Below, piece after piece: positions 1 through 6,536 of a stretch of DNA of 12,116 nt. The position numbers and the translations under genes are program-made. The stretch comes from Desulfobacteraceae bacterium 4572_89. GTDB taxonomy: Bacteria; Desulfobacterota; Desulfobacteria; Desulfobacterales; Desulfobacteraceae. Every line of letters starts with the position of its first letter. Positions within the stretch are counted from its first letter, which is position 1. The notes under the pieces were generated by a model. That model was not told where the DNA came from and searched no databases. It was given only the letters and a program-made list of their open reading frames with translations. The DNA lies in contig NBML01000097.1 in the NCBI GenBank assembly GCA_002085465.1, positions 1-12,116 of the forward strand. The letters run 5' to 3'.

Positions 1-4
1 TTAG

Positions 5-265
5 ATGAATAGAAAATTAGCTTGGACTGATGAAGCATGGAAGGGGTATATTTATTGGCAGTCACAAGATAAAAAAACACTCAAGCGAATTAATAAACTG
101 ATTAATGATGCTATGAGGCAACCATTTGAAGGAATAGGAAAACCAGAACCCCTGCGAGAAAATTTATCTGGTTTTTGGTCTCGGCGAATTGATGTAACAA
201 ATAGACTCGTATATGCTATTGATGATGGTTTTATTACGATCATTTCATGCAGATATCATTATTGA
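5..265 (+). CDS. yoeB: YoeB-family toxin (mRNA interferase)
   Basis: An 86-residue protein that matches E. coli YoeB along its whole length. YoeB is the ribosome-dependent endoribonuclease of the YefM-YoeB type II toxin-antitoxin pair. Conserved blocks include PFEGIGKPEPL (40-50), NLSGFWSRRI (53-62), RLVYAI (67-72) and the C-terminal CRYHY (82-86). The residues equivalent to the E. coli catalytic set (E46, R65, H83, Y84) are all present as E48, R67, H85 and Y86, so the toxin looks intact. The start lies four bases inside the window in an ATGA context, which fits the usual overlap with the stop codon of an upstream yefM-like antitoxin; that gene is off-window and cannot be confirmed. The gene is visibly richer in A and T than the genes to its right, as is common for mobile toxin-antitoxin modules. 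Confidence 0.93.
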   Translation: MNRKLAWTDEAWKGYIYWQSQDKKTLKRINKLINDAMRQPFEGIGKPEPLRENLSGFWSRRIDVTNRLVYAIDDGFITIISCRYHY

Positions 266-315
266 ATTTTGATACGCCGGTGAGCATGACAAACTTCATT
301 ATGCTAAATAAGCGA

Positions 316-384
316 ATCGGGCAGCCGGGGGTTTAACCCCCCAGCCCCCCACACCACCCCACGAGTGGGTCTGCATAGGGCGGT
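316..384 (-). mobile_element. Decayed group II intron 3' end (domain V and following hairpin)
   Basis: Read on the - strand, 384 to 353 folds like group II intron domain V. ACCGCCCTA (384-376) pairs with TGGGGTGGT (361-353) over nine consecutive pairs including two G-U pairs, with a CGC triad in the 5' arm. A 14-nt cap lies between, ending in a CG that matches the usual two-base bulge. The cap's upper helix no longer pairs well, which suggests decay. Next comes GGTGTGGG and a second hairpin (GGGGG/CCCCC arms, 327-342), then CCCGAT ending at 316, which resembles the 3' terminus of such introns. No reverse transcriptase is encoded anywhere nearby, so this is at most a remnant. I see nothing else identifiable in the gene-free stretch 266-552. 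The call rests on remembered consensus form, not on a covariance search. Confidence 0.45.
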
Positions 385-552
385 TCATCACAATTACCGG
401 GCTGTGGCCGGGCAAGGAATCTTCGATGCCAACCATTGCAAAAGCGATACGAAAAATTTTGGGTTAACAATATAATCATTCAAGTCATGGGGTCAGGAAT
501 AATGATGCACATCCGTTGATCCTGTAAAAACACCTCCTTGAAAGGGTCTGAT

Positions 553-2244
553 CTATAGCCCCAGGGTGCCTCCGGGATTGAGTATGTTATTGGGGTCCAG
601 GTGGCGTTTGATGGCCCTTAAAATCCCCATCTGCTCCGGCCCCAGATGATCTTCCATCCATGGCCCCATGAGACGGCCCACCCCGTGGTGGTGGCTCAGG
701 GAGCCGCCGTTTGCGGCTATGGCAGTGATGATCCCCCTTTGAAAGGTCCGGAAGTCTTCAAGATCCTTCATTCTGGTGATGAAGATGAAATAGAGGTTGG
801 TGCCCTGGGCATAAAAGTGGGAGGCATGGGTCATGCAGATGGTTCCGGGATGGGATTTGATATACCTGCGCACCTGGGTATATACCCTGTGGATGCTCTC
901 CCAGGTCACCGAAGTCTCCAGGGTGTCTATGAGCACCCCGGCGTCGTTTAGAGGCTCCCTCATATAGGCGTCGCTGAACCTGCCGTGGCGCCATTTTTTC
1001 ATGGGATAGCCCGTGAGGGACATCCCCTTGAACCTTCTGCATACCCGGACCACATTTTTCCTGACCTGCCTTGAAAAATTTCTCTCTCCCTCGGCCTGGC
1101 CCATGAGAATACAGCGGCGTCCTGCTTTATAGCCCCTCAAATCCATGAACCTGCTGATCATGGAAGGCTCTATGCCGTACATCTTCATGGCTATATCGGT
1201 CTCTTCGGGATCTGAAATCCTTAAAATAGCCGGCATGCCGAACTCTCCCTGGCTGATCTCCCTGACGGCCGATACCGCAGATTCCCAGTCCGGAAGGATA
1301 AAGGTAAAGGGCCGGGCGTTTTCAGGGGTGTAGCGAAACACCTTCATGGTCACAGCAACCAGGACACCCAGGGTGCCCTCGCTTCCCATCATGATGTCGT
1401 TCACCCTGGGACCCGTGGCCGTTCCCGGATAGTCCAGGGTTTTAAAGCTGCCCGCCGGGGTCACATACTCCTGGCTGATCACCAGGTCACAGGCATCGCC
1501 GTAATAGGAGGATGCCTGGCCCGCCCCCAGGGTAACCACCCACCCGCCCACGGAGGAGAACTCAAAGGACTGGGGGAAATGGCCCCCCGTGTACCTGTGG
1601 GCCGCGCCCAGGGTTTTGGGGGCCTGGTTGAGGAGGGCCTCGTAATCCGGCCCCATCATGCCGGGCTCCACTGTGATGGTCTGGTTGGCCTCACTAAAGC
1701 TCATCATCCGGTTCATGTGGGTCCCCATGACCAGGGTAACGCCCCCTTTGGGAGTCATGAGACCCAGGGTCACGGAGCTGCCGCCGCCAAACACATGGAC
1801 CGGGATTTTTTTCCCATTGCAGAAGGCCACAATGGACGCCACATCCTTTTTACCCCTGGGGTGGATCACCAGATCAGGTATAGCCTCGATTCTGCCCTGC
1901 CTGAGCTTCAGGATATCCTCCATGGATTTACCCGTGGCGTGCTTGAGCCGGGTATAGGTATCCCGGCCCACATTCTCCTCCCCCACAATGGAGACAAGGG
2001 CAGCCACATCCTCCCCGGAGATTGCCGGCGGTACCGAATCCGGAACCAGCTCCTCCCCCCTGGGACAGGGCAATCCGGTATCCGGTTTCTCCACAAGACC
2101 CAGCTCCTCCTGAATGACCCTGTAAAAACCGGTGCTGGGCGCTTTAAAATGATCCTTGAGCCCCCATTTAAATATGGAACGAAAGCTGCCCTGGGCTGCC
2201 TTCTCTTCACTCCACGGTGTTGTACTTTTTCCACTCTTATCCAT
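553..2244 (-). CDS. FAD-linked oxidase, alkyl-DHAP synthase (AGPS)-like
   Basis: A 563-residue flavoprotein of the FAD-binding PCMH / vanillyl-alcohol-oxidase superfamily, closest in form to alkyldihydroxyacetone-phosphate synthase. That enzyme swaps the acyl chain of acyl-DHAP for a fatty alcohol, making the ether bond of ether lipids. The FAD domain spans about 122-300, with PVHVFGGGSSVT (148-159), SSVGGWVVT and GSEGTLG (287-293). The C-terminal half keeps the AGPS hallmarks: LYFIF, which holds the equivalent of the catalytic tyrosine, GGSLSHHHGVG with the active-site histidine cluster at 518-520, and a closing DPNNI. Related FAD-linked glycolate or lactate dehydrogenases lack this HHH signature, so AGPS-like is preferred, although the substrate is not proven. 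An ATG exists at 2256, but only the ATG at 2244 has a GGAG ribosome site at proper spacing. It is the last gene of the fadR-glpD-kinase series, 71 nt after the kinase stop. Confidence 0.82.
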   Translation of the reverse strand: MDKSGKSTTPWSEEKAAQGSFRSIFKWGLKDHFKAPSTGFYRVIQEELGLVEKPDTGLPCPRGEELVPDSVPPAISGEDVAALVSIVGEENVGRDTYTRLKHATGKSMEDILKLRQGRIEAIPDLVIHPRGKKDVASIVAFCNGKKIPVHVFGGGSSVTLGLMTPKGGVTLVMGTHMNRMMSFSEANQTITVEPGMMGPDYEALLNQAPKTLGAAHRYTGGHFPQSFEFSSVGGWVVTLGAGQASSYYGDACDLVISQEYVTPAGSFKTLDYPGTATGPRVNDIMMGSEGTLGVLVAVTMKVFRYTPENARPFTFILPDWESAVSAVREISQGEFGMPAILRISDPEETDIAMKMYGIEPSMISRFMDLRGYKAGRRCILMGQAEGERNFSRQVRKNVVRVCRRFKGMSLTGYPMKKWRHGRFSDAYMREPLNDAGVLIDTLETSVTWESIHRVYTQVRRYIKSHPGTICMTHASHFYAQGTNLYFIFITRMKDLEDFRTFQRGIITAIAANGGSLSHHHGVGRLMGPWMEDHLGPEQMGILRAIKRHLDPNNILNPGGTLGL

Positions 2245-2315
2245 CAAAATCTCCATTAAGATATATTTTTAAACCGGCACGGCCGGATCAAAGCGAATTG
2301 CATATAAAAAACCCT

Positions 2316-3866
2316 CTATTCCGGATACCCGGTAATATCCCGGATATTGTTGTAAAGGGGAGAGAGAGCCCGGAACATTTTCTTGTAGACCTTATGATAA
2401 AGCTCCTGGTAGATCGGAACATGGGCGGAATCCGGTTCAAAGACCCTTTCCACCCTTGCCATGGCGGCAGCAGCATCTTCAAAGGATGAAAAATGCCCCA
2501 GCCCCCTGGCGGTGATGATGGCGGCACCCAGCCCCGAGGTTTCATGGGTCCGGCCTTTGACCATGGGGATGCCCAGGATGTCCGCCGCGATACGGCAGAT
2601 CTCATCGGACTGGGAGGCTCCGCCGCTCACCGCCGCCCTTTGAACTTTAAACTTCCCCCTCTTCTCCATCTTTTCCAGCCCCTCCCTCAGGGCAAAGGCC
2701 AGCCCCTCTATGACCGCCCGGTAGATATGGGCTTTGGTATGGATATCTCCAAAGCCTATCATGGCACCCTTGGCACCGGGGTGTTCCAGGCCGGGCCCCC
2801 AATAGGGCTGAACCACCAGTCCCATGGCTCCCGGCCGGGTGGCGGCCAGATGTAAATCAAGAAGCTCCTCGGGAGCCATGCCCCGGGCTCCGGCTTCCTC
2901 CACCTCCTTGTGTGCAAACTCCTTCTTAAACCAGGTAATCATCCAGAATCCCCTGAAAATCTCAACTTCAGGATTGTAATGACCGGGCACCGATGCCGGA
3001 TAGGGTGGCATGAAACGGATGGGTTCAAAATATTTCCGGGTGGTGGTCTGGACCGTGGCGGTGGTACCGAAGCTGAGGCTGGCCATGGTCTCATCCAGCA
3101 CCCCAGCCCCAAGGGTTTCACACCCCTTGTCCGATCCGCAGGCGATCACCGGCAGCCCCTGGGGCAGTCCAGTGAGGCGGGAGGCTTTCCGGGAGATTCC
3201 ACCGATCGGCTCTCCGGGATTTACAAGCTCAGGCAGCTTCTCCCTCTCCACCGGGAAAAAAAGGGATGGAAGTTCATGCCCTGCTGCCCACTTCATCTTC
3301 CGGTAGTTAAAAGGAAGATGTCCGATCTGGGAGGCCACGGAATCCCGACTCTGTCCGGTCAACCTCAAGTTGAGGAAACCTGAAATCTGGAGATATTTAT
3401 GGGTGGCTTCCCAGATATCCGGCTGGTTGTCCCTGATCCAGCTGCATTTTCCCTGGGACTGGATTCCCACCACCATATTCTCCAGGCCGGTATATTTCAG
3501 CAGATGTTTTAACGGCCCTTTCCCGCCTATCCTGGGCCGGGCCTTGCGCTGATCCAGCCAGATGATTGCCGGACGCAGAACCCTGCCCTCCCGGTCCACG
3601 TTGACCATGGAGCTTCTCTGGGTGGTGACCCCAACCCCCTGGATTCTTCCAAAAAGGTCGCCATGATCCCTTCGAAGGGTGTCACAGCCTTGAATGAGAC
3701 TCTCCCAGTAGACCTCCGGGTCTTTTTCAGCCCATCCGGGATTGGGGGTCTCATGGGGTTCATAGTCCACCTGAGCCCGGGCCAGCATCTCTCCTTTAAG
3801 GGAAAAAATCAGGGTCCTTAAACTCTGGGTCCCGCAATCCACTGCCAAAATCACCTCTTGTGTCAC
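2316..3866 (-). CDS. FGGY-family carbohydrate/polyol kinase (glycerol kinase-like)
   Basis: A 516-residue FGGY kinase of full family length. Such kinases phosphorylate polyols or sugars such as glycerol or xylulose with ATP in the cytoplasm. Visible motifs are the phosphate-1 loop AVDCGTQSLRT (around residues 8-18), GWAEKDPE (44-51), TTQRSSMV followed by IIWLDQRKA, the likely catalytic aspartate in GSDKG (D246, close to D245 of E. coli GlpK), the ATP-binding SFGTTATV (265-272) and SGGASQSDEICRIAADILG in the C-terminal domain. The start chosen is GTG at 3866, because a strong AAAGGAGG lies 6 nt upstream; a longer reading to 3947 lacks such a site and adds 27 unconserved residues. The gene sits between a glycerol-3-phosphate dehydrogenase and an alkyl-DHAP-synthase-like enzyme, so glycerol or an alkylglycerol is a plausible substrate. 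Family membership does not settle this. Confidence 0.85.
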   Translation of the reverse strand: MTQEVILAVDCGTQSLRTLIFSLKGEMLARAQVDYEPHETPNPGWAEKDPEVYWESLIQGCDTLRRDHGDLFGRIQGVGVTTQRSSMVNVDREGRVLRPAIIWLDQRKARPRIGGKGPLKHLLKYTGLENMVVGIQSQGKCSWIRDNQPDIWEATHKYLQISGFLNLRLTGQSRDSVASQIGHLPFNYRKMKWAAGHELPSLFFPVEREKLPELVNPGEPIGGISRKASRLTGLPQGLPVIACGSDKGCETLGAGVLDETMASLSFGTTATVQTTTRKYFEPIRFMPPYPASVPGHYNPEVEIFRGFWMITWFKKEFAHKEVEEAGARGMAPEELLDLHLAATRPGAMGLVVQPYWGPGLEHPGAKGAMIGFGDIHTKAHIYRAVIEGLAFALREGLEKMEKRGKFKVQRAAVSGGASQSDEICRIAADILGIPMVKGRTHETSGLGAAIITARGLGHFSSFEDAAAAMARVERVFEPDSAHVPIYQELYHKVYKKMFRALSPLYNNIRDITGYPE

Positions 3867-3872
3867 CCCTTG

Positions 3873-3880
3873 CCTCCTTT
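3873..3880 (-). promoter_or_regulatory. Ribosome binding site fixing the kinase GTG start
   Basis: AAAGGAGG on the - strand, 6 nt before GTG at 3866. It is an almost perfect anti-16S match and decides the start of the FGGY kinase in favour of GTG. Confidence 0.8.
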
Positions 3881-3938
3881 GTATAAAACGCGCTTCGATC
3901 CGGCGGCCGGAAACAGGTATTACCCTTCGCTCATTCTC

Positions 3939-3958
3939 GCAAATCATCCATGATTTGC
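3939..3958. repeat. Perfect inverted repeat in the glpD-kinase gap
   Basis: GCAAATCA, a 4-nt loop TCCA, then TGATTTGC: an 8-bp perfect stem in the 205-nt gap between the glpD fragment and the kinase. No T-run follows on either strand, so it is not a canonical terminator. It may be an mRNA-stabilising hairpin, a protein-binding site or a small dispersed repeat. Apart from this and the palindrome at 4040-4064 I see nothing identifiable in the gap. Confidence 0.5.
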
Positions 3959-4039
3959 TCCGAGGGAAATGGCAGCTCCGATCAAGTCCATGCTGACCGC
4001 TGCCATCAAGACACGTGGGTTATAAAAATTCTCCATGGA

Positions 4040-4064
4040 CAATCGGCAGTTTAACTGCTGATTG
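4040..4064. repeat. 25-bp palindrome just downstream of glpD
   Basis: Arms CAATC and GCAGTT are mirrored by AACTGC and GATTG around a central T, with one G/T position between the arm blocks (4045 and 4059), which pairs as G-U in + strand RNA. It begins 7 nt after the glpD stop codon on the - strand. A TTTTT run follows about 11 nt later on that strand, too far for a standard intrinsic terminator. It could be a weak terminator or attenuator, or an operator for an unknown dimeric regulator. It does not match the FadR consensus. Confidence 0.45.
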
Positions 4065-4071
4065 CTGATGA

Positions 4072-5346
4072 TTAGCGGCTGGAAAAAGGAGGTGCATAAC
4101 ACCTCTGCCAGTTATCCAGATACTCCTTCTCCTCCTGTTCCCAGCGGTTATCATCCCATCCCAGGGGATTCTGACACACCGCTCTGATCCTCGTCAGACA
4201 GGCAGCACCTCCCCGGGGAAGGAGAAGACCCAGGCGGGTCCTGCGTAAAAGCAGATCCGAAAGCCTGCGCACCTTCTCATGGCCGGCGGAATATGCAAGC
4301 TCGGCCCAGGTGGTGGCGGTCTCCCCCACCTGGGACAATCCGTCTTCATCCATGATCCGGGCCACCTGGCCGGCCTTGATGCCGAAACGTCCCAAAAGGC
4401 GCAGTTTCATCTCCAGGGAGCACTCTTCCAGCCCCGGGGGTGAAATCCGGGAATCAAACACATGGGAAGGAGGAGGCGTTGAAATGGAGGGCAGAAAATC
4501 ACTGATGGCGGCAATGGCATCTCCGGCCAGGAGCCTGAATGTGGTCAGCTTGCCCCCGGTCACCGTGACCAGCCCCTTGTTTTTCCAGATCACATGCTCC
4601 CTGGACTCCTGGGAAGCCGATTTTTTCCCTTGGCTCAGCACCGGCCTTACCCCTGCCATGGATGAGATACAATCATGCCCGGTCACCGGAACTCCAGGCA
4701 GAATATGGGCCAGCCCCTCCATGAGATAACCGGCTTCCTCCCGGGACACTGAAGGTTCCATATCCATGTCTTCCCCATGATCCACATCTGTTGTGCCCAG
4801 TAACGCACACCCCTCCCAGGGAAATATGAAAACCGGACGACTGTCCTTAGGATGGATAAAGCTGAGCACCTTTTCCCGTGGAAACCCCTGGCCGGGAAAA
4901 ATCAGGTGGCTTCCCCTGAGGGGTCTCAGGTGATAATCCTTGACCGGCGACGGGTGAAGGGTTTCGGCCCAGGCTCCCGAGGCGTTGATCACGGCATGGG
5001 CGTTAAAACCAAAGGCTTTCCCCGTCAGGGTATCCTGGGCCTCAACCCCTGCCACCCTCCCCTTCCTGTCTCTTAAAATCCGGGTAACCCCTGTGTAGTT
5101 AAGAGCCCGGGATCCCCGGGATCGGCCCTCCTGGATAAGACGAAGCACCAGACGGGCATCATCCACCTGGGCGTCCCGGAACAGAAAAGCCCCGTCAAGC
5201 CCGTCACCCTTTAAATGAGAGACAACCCCCAATGCCCGGCGGGCCGACATTTTTTCATACTGCTTTTCCCCCGCCATGAGGCTGTAAAGAATAAGCCCGG
5301 CTCCCATGGTCATCTTCGAAGGACTGCATCCTTTATAAATCGGCAT
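4072..5346 (-). CDS. glpD: Glycerol-3-phosphate dehydrogenase (GlpD-type), C-terminal fragment
   Basis: A 424-residue reading frame carrying most of a FAD-dependent glycerol-3-phosphate dehydrogenase, the membrane-associated enzyme that oxidises G3P to DHAP and passes electrons to quinone. It begins MPIYKG, which corresponds to roughly residue 85 of a full GlpD. Conserved parts include FRDAQVDDARLV, VINASGAW, RGSHLIF, FIFPWEG, LLGTTD, SSMAGVRPV and VTVTGGKLTTFR, followed by a DAO_C domain with WAELAYSAGHEKVRRLSDLLLRR. Homology continues upstream of the ATG in the same frame (NINPLTFF). The missing N-terminal FAD-binding segment lies just upstream in another frame (5364-5522), and about 34 residues between the two, including the HGGLRYL motif, are gone. 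No ribosome site supports an independent start at 5346. As it stands the enzyme should be inactive, or else the sequence has an error here. Confidence 0.85.
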   Translation of the reverse strand: MPIYKGCSPSKMTMGAGLILYSLMAGEKQYEKMSARRALGVVSHLKGDGLDGAFLFRDAQVDDARLVLRLIQEGRSRGSRALNYTGVTRILRDRKGRVAGVEAQDTLTGKAFGFNAHAVINASGAWAETLHPSPVKDYHLRPLRGSHLIFPGQGFPREKVLSFIHPKDSRPVFIFPWEGCALLGTTDVDHGEDMDMEPSVSREEAGYLMEGLAHILPGVPVTGHDCISSMAGVRPVLSQGKKSASQESREHVIWKNKGLVTVTGGKLTTFRLLAGDAIAAISDFLPSISTPPPSHVFDSRISPPGLEECSLEMKLRLLGRFGIKAGQVARIMDEDGLSQVGETATTWAELAYSAGHEKVRRLSDLLLRRTRLGLLLPRGGAACLTRIRAVCQNPLGWDDNRWEQEEKEYLDNWQRCYAPPFSSR

Positions 5347-5363
5347 GAAAAAGGTGAGGGGAT

Positions 5364-5522
5364 TTATATTTTGGAGGATCGGGAGGAGGTGCCCCAGGCA
5401 AAATCCTGTTTCTCAAGAAGCAGGGTTTTAAGTCCCCGCCGGGATGCTTCATGGAAAATTCCAGCCCCGGTCACCCCGCCCCCGACAACAATAAGATCCC
5501 AATGATCCCCATTATCAATCAT
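5364..5522 (-). pseudogene. glpD: GlpD N-terminal FAD-binding fragment (separated by deletion and frameshift)
   Basis: A 52-residue piece starting [16 protein letters not shown], with the dinucleotide-binding GGGVTGAG, the acidic residue in [11 protein letters not shown], and TSSRSSK. This is the classic N-terminus of GlpD/GlpA. The true start is ATG at 5522, with AAGGAG 7 nt upstream, and it overlaps the end of fadR by 8 nt (ATGATTGA), implying translational coupling. It reaches TAA at 5364 right after SSRSSKI, where an intact enzyme would continue with (L/V)HGGLRYL. The rest of the protein is read from about 5370 onward in another frame. Confidence 0.85.
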
Positions 5523-6219
5523 GGCTGAGCTCCTTAAAAAATTCGATGGAATCCTCCATAACACTCCGGACAACCGAATCCGTCCCGGCACCTCCCTTCC
5601 AAACCGCATCCATGAGCTCCCGGTAATAACGGCGGGAACGCTTTCTGGCTTTTTCCTCCTTAAAATAGAGCCGTCCCAGGATGGTGTACATGGGGGTGAA
5701 ATCGTTGAGAATCAACCGGAAAACAGGGTTGTCGGTGAGCTCTGCCAGGAGAAGCTGAAGTCCCCAGTCAAACTCGGCAAAAAGATCGGGATCATCGCCA
5801 AGCTCCTCCTCCCCCTTTAAATAGGACATGAGACGTCGGGGGTGCCTGTCCGCAGCAAGGCGCGCCACCCCGGGCAAAAGGGTCAAGCGCACCTCCAGAA
5901 GATGAGAAACCAATCCCTTGTCCATATTCCTGGAGTGGCGCACCATTGAGACAAGGAGAGCCAGCCCTCCATCCTTGAAATAGTCGTTCACCCGGGTTGT
6001 CTTTCCCTGGGCTATGGTGATCCATCCCTCCCTGGAAAGACGCTGGAGGGCTTCCCTCAGGGTGGGACGGGTAACCCCCAGTCGCTCAGCCAAAACCCGT
6101 TCACCCGGCAGCCGGCTTCCAGGGGGATAATTCTTATTTAAAATAGCCTCAAGCAGCTGATGCTCTGCATATTCAGCAGGCTTGAATGATTCCTGGGGTT
6201 TTAAAGTCTGGGTATCCAC
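5515..6219 (-). CDS. fadR: FadR-like GntR-family regulator (acyl-CoA responsive)
   Basis: A 234-residue regulator that resembles E. coli FadR (239 residues) end to end, not just in the DNA-binding part. In E. coli, FadR binds operators of fatty-acid genes and lets go when long-chain acyl-CoA binds. The winged helix spans about 16-82, with [24 protein letters not shown] recognition sequence and TRPTLRE (50-56); the residue equivalent to the DNA-contacting H65 is Q71. The all-helical effector domain follows, with [25 protein letters not shown]-like TILGRLYF, and near the end DSIEFF, where the acyl-CoA-contacting S219 is kept and W223 is replaced by F. The start is GTG at 6219, with AAAGGAG (6227-6233) 7 nt upstream. 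It overlaps glpD and heads the operon. A near-consensus FadR site sits over its own promoter, suggesting autoregulation. Confidence 0.88.
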   Translation of the reverse strand: MDTQTLKPQESFKPAEYAEHQLLEAILNKNYPPGSRLPGERVLAERLGVTRPTLREALQRLSREGWITIAQGKTTRVNDYFKDGGLALLVSMVRHSRNMDKGLVSHLLEVRLTLLPGVARLAADRHPRRLMSYLKGEEELGDDPDLFAEFDWGLQLLLAELTDNPVFRLILNDFTPMYTILGRLYFKEEKARKRSRRYYRELMDAVWKGGAGTDSVVRSVMEDSIEFFKELSHD

Positions 6220-6249
6220 AATTTAACTCCTTTTTTGACGTTATCTGGT

Positions 6250-6266
6250 AAGAGGTCATACCAGTC
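6250..6266 (-). promoter_or_regulatory. Predicted FadR operator over the fadR promoter
   Basis: GACTGGTATGACCTCTT on the - strand agrees with the FadR consensus AACTGGTCNGACCTGTT at 14 of the 16 specified positions apart from the A for C in the centre-left, counting by eye; the core TGGTNNGACC is kept and it also resembles the E. coli fadBA site. It covers the -10 box of the fadR promoter, where binding would block RNA polymerase. A second TACCAG half-site-like match (CTGGTA on +, 6245-6250) makes a wider inverted repeat with 6259-6264. Confidence 0.7.
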
Positions 6267-6283
6267 ACAAATATCCTTGTCAA
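6255..6283 (-). promoter_or_regulatory. Sigma70-type promoter of the fadR operon
   Basis: A perfect -35 box TTGACA (6283-6278), a 17-nt spacer, and -10 box TATGAC (6260-6255, four of six consensus bases), ending about 35 nt before the fadR GTG. Spacing and position are ideal. It should drive fadR and, through overlap and short gaps, at least glpD. Confidence 0.75.
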
Positions 6284-6536
6284 GAAAGTCTGAAAATTAT
6301 TTTTCTCACACCCCCGTGAAACCCTTCTGCCTTCACCGTTTTTGAACCTGGACAATTGCAGCCCAGGATAAACGGATTGAAAAAAAACGGAAAAAGAATT
6401 AAAGAGAATATATATTCGGCATGTATTGATATCCGGTGGGACAGCGTTAAATATTCGGCTGCTGGAACAATAAAAATTGACATGGACTCCCTGATTTCAG
6501 GACGATCATTGACCCATCAGAAAAGGATAACCTTCA
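6284..6536. other. Gene-free divergent intergenic stretch
   Basis: This is the remainder of the 317-nt region between fadR (-) and the Nudix gene (+). It is AT-rich around 6375-6480. A TTGACA at 6477-6482 could be a -35 box for the Nudix gene, but no convincing -10 box lies 16-18 nt downstream. Small open frames here show no recognisable protein features and no ribosome sites. Confidence 0.4.

Noticed and set aside
327..341. GGGGG/CCCCC hairpin as a transcription terminator for the YoeB gene
   Set aside because: No T-run follows on either strand, and the context fits the intron-end reading better.
1579..2259. A 226-codon open frame on the + strand over the AGPS-like gene
   Set aside because: It is antisense to a strongly conserved protein, has no recognisable domain or ribosome site, and its residue mix (rich in G, H, P, L) is typical of a complementary-strand shadow.
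2274..2286. CCGGC/GCCGG hairpin between the kinase and the AGPS-like gene as a terminator
   Set aside because: The stem is only 5 bp and the following T-stretch on the - strand is interrupted by A residues; the gap is short and the genes probably share a transcript.
3867..3947. An N-terminal extension of the FGGY kinase up to 3947
   Set aside because: The added 27 residues are unconserved and basic, while GTG at 3866 has a near-perfect ribosome site and begins right before the conserved first strand.
6477..6506. TTGACA with a downstream -10 box as a Nudix promoter
   Set aside because: The -35 box is perfect, but nothing close to TATAAT lies at 16-18 nt spacing.
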